A DNA stretch of 22,740 bases, from positions 1 through 22,740 of the forward strand of contig JAYMTF010001542.1 in assembly GCA_036897485.1 (NCBI GenBank), in the 5' to 3' direction. Positions 18,286 through 22,740 of this stretch are shown in pieces. The position numbers and the translations under genes were made by a program. This DNA is from Pelargonium nanum. Its lineage: Eukaryota; Streptophyta; Magnoliopsida; Geraniales; Geraniaceae. A model generated the notes under the pieces. It saw only the letters and a list, made by a program, of their open reading frames with translations, did not search any database and was not told where the DNA came from. The stretch's first letter is position 1. Each line of letters opens with the position of its first letter.

Positions 18286-20958
18286 ATGCATCTCAAACCT
18301 CAAAACCACTTCTTGATCTTGTCCCTAATTCTCGCCGTCCTCCTCCGCGCCGCCTCCGATTACACTTCCCCATACATTGCCACTGATGTCATCCTCCTCA
18401 ACTGCGGCTCATCTTCAAACGAAACTTCCCGGAACGGCCGGCAATGGGAAGGCGACGACGGCCGATCCAAGTTTGCATCCGCAGCTACTCTACAAAACAC
18501 ATCCTTAACTATCCCATCCACAGCCTCCACTCAAGATCCTTCCACTCCCCAAATACCCTACACCACCGCCCGTCTCTTTCTCTCCACTTTCACCTACACC
18601 TTCCCGGTCTCCTCCGGCCCTAAGTTCCTCCGCCTCTACTTCTACCCCGACACCTATTCCGGCCGCAACCAAACCCTCTCTTTCTTCTCCGTAACTGCCA
18701 ACGGCCACACTTTGTTGAGCAACTTCAGTGCCTTTCTCACCGTTTCCGCCATCACGCCCCCGGCGACCGTCTTCGTCAAAGAGTTCGTCGTCCAATCGGG
18801 GGACGATCAGCAGATAAACATTACTTTCGTCCCGTCCTCTGGCTCCTATGCTTTTGTTAATGGTATTGAAATTGTGTCTATGCCAAACAGTCTCTATTAC
18901 CGCGGACCGGACTATGGCTACACCAACGTAGGTTCCACCTCCGTGTTCTCTTTCCAAAATTCCACTTCCTTGGAGACTGTTTATCGACTCAACGTCGGTG
19001 GAACAGATATATCCCCGGAAAATGATTCCGGCATGTTCCGGACATGGCAAACTGACCAAGATTATGTGTTTGGTAGCCAGCTGGGACTCATACCTAGAGC
19101 GCGTCTAGACGTTAAGATACGATATAGTGAGGACACGCCCACCTACACGGCCCCAGAGGTCGTGTACCAGACTTCACGTGTCAGGGGTGGAGAGCCCGCC
19201 ATGAACTTAAGATACAACCTCTCGTGGTGCTTCCAGGTCGATTCAGGGTTCAACTATCTGGTGAGGCTCCATTTCTGTGAGACTCAAAAAGAGGTCACCG
19301 GAAAGTATCAACGCCTGTTTTATATATACATCAACAATCAGACGGCGGATGAGCAGGCCGATGTCATCCAAATGAGCGGCGGCAACGGGATTCCGGTGTA
19401 CCAAGACTACGTCGTTTTTGTTCCGGGGAACAAGGGAAAGCAAGACCTGTGGCTTGAGTTACATCCCAACGCTGATAAGAAACCAGAATTTTACGATGTA
19501 CTCTTGAACGGCGCGGAGATATTCAAGTTGAATAAGTCTGATGGAAGTCTCGCTGGGTCCAACCCGGAGCTCGTAACGGTCCCTCCGCCTCCGGAACCGA
19601 CGGCGCCGGAGAGGAGAAAGGCTATATCGGCGATGGTTGTACTCATCGTCGCGACACTTGGTTCGCTTCTTGCAGTTTTGGTTTTAGCGCTGTGTTTCTT
19701 TGCCGTTTGGAGAAGGAGGAGAGCTATGGATTCTGGGTCGAGTAAAGCCAACTCGTCGTGGATCCCACTTTCCTACAAGTCGTCAGCCACTAGCGCCTCC
19801 TCTCTACCGTCCGATCTTTGCCGACATTTCTCTATCGGCGAGATCAAAGCAGCCACGCACGACTTTGACGAAAAGTTCATCATTGGTTGCGGGGGTTTTG
19901 GTAATGTGTATAAAGGCTACATCAATGTTGATGGTGTGTCCACCCCTGCTGCAATCAAACGGTCCACACCGTCGTCGAAACAAGGGGTTTACGAGTTCGA
20001 GACTGAGATCAAAATGCTCTCTAAGCTCCGCCACGTGCATCTGGTGGCTCTGATTGGTTACTGTGACGCACAAGGCGAGATGATTTTAGTGTACGAGTAC
20101 ATGCCTCGTGGGACCCTTCGCGATCATCTCTACAAAACGCAGAACCAACCGCTCTCGTGGAAGCGACGTCTCGAGATCTGTATCGGTGCGGCCCGCGGCT
20201 TGCAATATCTTCATACAGGTGCGAAGCACGTAATCATTCATCGTGATGTGAAGACCACCAACATTCTACTGGATGAAAAATGGGTGGCCAAGTTCTCGGA
20301 TTTCGGATTGTCGAAATTGGGCCCCGAAAGCGCAGCCGAGACCCATGTCAGCACTGTGGTGAAAGGGAGTATTGGGTACGTGGACCCAGAATACTACCGG
20401 AGGCAGCAGCTGACGGAGAAATCTGACGTGTACTCGTTCGGCGTGGTGTTGTACGAAGTGTTGTGTGCGAGGCCGGCGATGGTGATGGGCCTACCAAAGG
20501 AGAAAATCAGCTTGGCCGTGTGGGGCCACAACTGCAGTCGATTGGGAACCCTCCATGAGATCATTGATCCACATCTGAACGGTCAAATCGCACCGGAGTG
20601 TTTACTCAAGTACGGAGAGGTGGCGCAGAGGTGTGTGTCTGATCAAGGAATCAAACGGCCGACGATGAGCGATGTGGTGTGGGCCCTTGAATTCGCGTTG
20701 CAATTACAAGACACAGCAGAGAAGAACATCAACGGTGGATATGCGTTTGATCTAGTAGGTGCTTCTCCTAGTCCCTTGAGTTCATATGGTGAAATGAGAG
20801 GCAACAATGTCAACGAGGACGACTTGTTTTCTGATTCTTGTGGACAAGCGTTAGATTCCAAGAGCAACACTACGTTAACTATTACTAGTGACAACTCGAA
20901 TAGATTATTAAGGTCGGAAAATGTGTTCTCCGAGATCATGAATCCGAGCGCACGTTGA
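18286..20958 (+). CDS. FER: FERONIA-like CrRLK1L receptor kinase, copy 2 (intronless)
   Basis: The product is 890 aa in one exon. The first in-frame ATG is at 18286. The frame is open a little upstream, but only from a TTG at 18268. The layout is a signal peptide at about 1-24, a malectin-like ectodomain at about 34-414 (LLNCGSS at 37-43; YAFVNGIEIVSMP at 188-200; YLVRLHFCET at 324-333; LLNGAEIFKL at 406-415), a Pro-rich juxtamembrane stretch, a membrane helix (about 447-474) and WRRRR. The kinase has glycine loop GCGGFGNVYKG (534-544), Lys558, HRDVKTTN (652-659) and DFG (672-674), and activation segment GSIGYVDPEY. The tail ends VFSEIMNPSAR. All catalytic residues are intact. Its kinase is clearly homologous to copy 1, while the ectodomains differ more, for example YYRGPDYGYTNV here against YYSDPSIVMTDV in copy 1. 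It should act at the plasma membrane as a wall or RALF sensor. The two copies point in opposite directions. Confidence 0.93.
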   Translation: MHLKPQNHFLILSLILAVLLRAASDYTSPYIATDVILLNCGSSSNETSRNGRQWEGDDGRSKFASAATLQNTSLTIPSTASTQDPSTPQIPYTTARLFLSTFTYTFPVSSGPKFLRLYFYPDTYSGRNQTLSFFSVTANGHTLLSNFSAFLTVSAITPPATVFVKEFVVQSGDDQQINITFVPSSGSYAFVNGIEIVSMPNSLYYRGPDYGYTNVGSTSVFSFQNSTSLETVYRLNVGGTDISPENDSGMFRTWQTDQDYVFGSQLGLIPRARLDVKIRYSEDTPTYTAPEVVYQTSRVRGGEPAMNLRYNLSWCFQVDSGFNYLVRLHFCETQKEVTGKYQRLFYIYINNQTADEQADVIQMSGGNGIPVYQDYVVFVPGNKGKQDLWLELHPNADKKPEFYDVLLNGAEIFKLNKSDGSLAGSNPELVTVPPPPEPTAPERRKAISAMVVLIVATLGSLLAVLVLALCFFAVWRRRRAMDSGSSKANSSWIPLSYKSSATSASSLPSDLCRHFSIGEIKAATHDFDEKFIIGCGGFGNVYKGYINVDGVSTPAAIKRSTPSSKQGVYEFETEIKMLSKLRHVHLVALIGYCDAQGEMILVYEYMPRGTLRDHLYKTQNQPLSWKRRLEICIGAARGLQYLHTGAKHVIIHRDVKTTNILLDEKWVAKFSDFGLSKLGPESAAETHVSTVVKGSIGYVDPEYYRRQQLTEKSDVYSFGVVLYEVLCARPAMVMGLPKEKISLAVWGHNCSRLGTLHEIIDPHLNGQIAPECLLKYGEVAQRCVSDQGIKRPTMSDVVWALEFALQLQDTAEKNINGGYAFDLVGASPSPLSSYGEMRGNNVNEDDLFSDSCGQALDSKSNTTLTITSDNSNRLLRSENVFSEIMNPSAR

Positions 20959-21024
20959 GAAAGATTGTGAATACGATATAATTAAGAGTGTTATATTATG
21001 GTTGAAATTATCAAATTATCATTT

Positions 21025-21030
21025 AATAAA
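21025..21030 (+). terminator. Probable poly(A) signal of FERONIA-like copy 2
   Basis: AATAAA occurs 67 nt after the stop codon at 20958, a plausible distance for the near end of the 3' UTR. Confidence 0.45.
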
Positions 21031-21158
21031 GGAACAAAAACATTTAGTGCTTGTTTGGTACAATTGTAAGAGACAAATGTAGTGTATATAATGAATAAAC
21101 AGACAATATAGACACAGATTAAACAACACTAAAACATTTATCAATTATCATCCATTGA

Positions 21159-21274
21159 GGCAGAGAGTCTCTGCCAAACTGGAGAGATGATACGGCAAAG
21201 GAGACTGTTTTGATCTTCAAAAGAATAGACCGACTCAATTCACAAATGAATTGAAAGACCTCGTAATTTACGAG
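21159..21274. repeat. Cluster of three short perfect palindromes
   Basis: Three perfect inverted repeats fall within 116 bp. They are GGCAGAGA/TCTCTGCC with a 1-nt centre at 21159-21175, TCAATTCA/TGAATTGA with a 4-nt loop at 21235-21254, and CTCGTAA/TTACGAG with a 1-nt centre at 21260-21274. They may be part of a degraded mobile element, or structure in the 3' flank of the receptor gene. Confidence 0.6.
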
Positions 21275-22204
21275 CCATATATACTAAGGTAAGATAAAAC
21301 ATGTGTCACTAAACAAGTTTTTCAATTTTCTAAAACAGTCTTTAGTGGTCTATACTCAAATTACTCTAACATAAATCCCCAATATTAATTCTAACAATAA
21401 AAGTATATTAATTCTAACATTAAAAGTAATGTCAAGTTTATGTAGACCTATATGCATAGATCAAAATTTGAACAATAGAATCATATGGAATGTTAGTTAT
21501 TTGTTTCTTTCAAATTCATTTTGGACATCACTTCAAATGAAACATGCATGTCGACATTCACAATGAGACTTACACTTATTAGTGAAATTTTTTTATGTAG
21601 AGAAATGGTCTCATCTCACATATCATAAACGTAGATAACAAGGAAACAAGCTTAATTAATTGCTCCCACTAACCTTGTAGTAAATGTATTGATAATTCAT
21701 GATATTCTCTTCTGAACAAAATTAAGAGATTATTTTATGAACCGTCAAATACCCTTGACAACCAAATCAAACCAAAAAATTTGAACCAAATCAGGAGCAA
21801 CAAGCTCCACCACAAATAGTTTCATGTGAGGAGCTTACGATTAAAAACATATTATCAAGGAGTTAAATTTTAAGTTAAATATGCAAATAATCAACATGAA
21901 ATTGAGTAATTTTAGTAATGTTATGATTAAAGTTTTAGAATAAGAATGAGAATAAGAATTCTCATTATAAAATTGACTCCAAGATATTAATTATTTTCAT
22001 GCAATAGTCATAGTAATAATGGGTAGACACAGGGACGGATGCACACATAGACACACACAAAAATTGTTCATTAAAATACTAATATTTGCCACAATTTTTT
22101 TTTGGAAAAGTATTTGTCAATAATATTAGATAAAAATTTAATTTTTGCCCCCACAAGAATTTCAGTTTTGGTTCTAATAGTTTGATAAAAAAAAAATACT
22201 TTTA

Positions 22205-22465
22205 GGTTGCGTTTGGGAACATGGATTTGATTTGAAATTCGCCATTTGAAATTTTTGGATTTGAAATGTTGTATTTCAAATACAAATATAAAGTTTGAGA
22301 AAACATAGAATTTCAAATGACAAGGTATGAGCTGTCATTTGAAATCTTATGTTTTGAATGCGATTGGATTTCACTCAAATCCAAATCCAAATTCTTGGAG
22401 TTCCCAAACACCTTATTTGGCTCAAATCCAGCATTTCAAATCAAATGATGGTTCCCAAATACACC
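22205..22465. mobile_element. Foldback MITE-like element (about 261 bp)
   Basis: The ends are inverted copies. GGTTGCGTTTGGGAAC at 22205-22220 pairs with the complement of GTTCCCAAATACACC at 22451-22465. The match extends inward through ATTTGATTTGAAAT (22225-22238) and its complement ATTTCAAATCAAAT (22434-22447), with a 4-bp mismatch between. A perfect 13-bp inverted repeat sits at the centre (22310-22322 with 22333-22345), so the whole element can fold back. Size, AT content, lack of coding capacity and the GTTTGG-type terminus fit a non-autonomous DNA transposon. The target-site duplication is not clear, so the superfamily is not assigned. Confidence 0.7.
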
Positions 22466-22740
22466 ATTATAGTTTGCTCCCACGGAACAAAAATTCTGAA
22501 TCGGTCCCTGGACAGACATGTCTTGAATTGGACAATTAAAGAAATAAAAAGCTATAAGAAGGTGACATCTGGCAAACAGAACAAACATAGTATTTCAATT
22601 ATTTAGGGTCCATGTCTTTGGACATTTATGATTATATGAGGAGTGTGACATATAAAATGATATATGTTTGTTCGTAGGTCATTATATATAGCTTACTCCT
22701 ATAAAAACAAGAGATGCAGAGACAGAGTATATTTGATTTA

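Larger units (their letters stand above)
20959..22204. other. AT-rich 3' flank without a recognisable gene
   Basis: Apart from the copy 2 3' UTR and the short palindromes near 21159-21274, I see nothing identifiable. Composition is strongly AT-rich and the open frames are short and featureless. Confidence 0.55.

Noticed and set aside
12064..20958. Simple inverted duplication of a RALF-receptor unit
   Set aside because: On the minus strand the receptor precedes the peptide, while on the plus strand the peptide precedes the receptor. The two peptides also differ strongly in cysteine spacing.

Overview
The window is nuclear DNA of a flowering plant, almost certainly a eudicot. The genes have GT-AG introns, AT-rich non-coding DNA surrounds more GC-rich exons, and the proteins (a methylesterase, eIF3m, CrRLK1L receptor kinases and RALF-type peptides) are plant families. 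I cannot name the species from the sequence alone.

Layout. (1) 1-3184 is gene-poor: a short GC-rich, CCCTAA-rich piece at the left edge, then about 2.9 kb of AT-rich DNA ending in an (ATAAC)5 microsatellite and a (CT)10 tract just upstream of the first gene. (2) 3185-6776 (+) is a five-exon methylesterase of the MES11 type, predicted at 377 aa. (3) 7971-11447 (+) is a ten-exon gene for translation initiation factor eIF3 subunit m, predicted at 410 aa, with a telo-box just upstream. (4) 12064-20958 is the striking part: two intronless FERONIA-like (CrRLK1L, malectin-like) receptor kinase genes interleaved with two intronless genes for small secreted Cys-rich peptides. The order is RALF-like peptide (-), FERONIA-like receptor (-), RALF-like peptide (+), FERONIA-like receptor (+). 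The peptide at 17005-17313 keeps the RALF processing-site region and an ISY motif. The one at 12064-12369 is more divergent. (5) 20959-22740 is AT-rich, with a cluster of short perfect palindromes and a foldback, MITE-like element at 22205-22465.

How the genes may work together. RALF peptides are the known extracellular ligands of FERONIA-class receptors. This 9 kb block could therefore be a physically linked ligand-receptor module, with one peptide gene and one receptor gene sharing a divergent 844 bp upstream region. The families are read from the sequence. That these peptides bind these receptors is inference. The MES and eIF3m genes look like ordinary single genes with no obvious link to the cluster.
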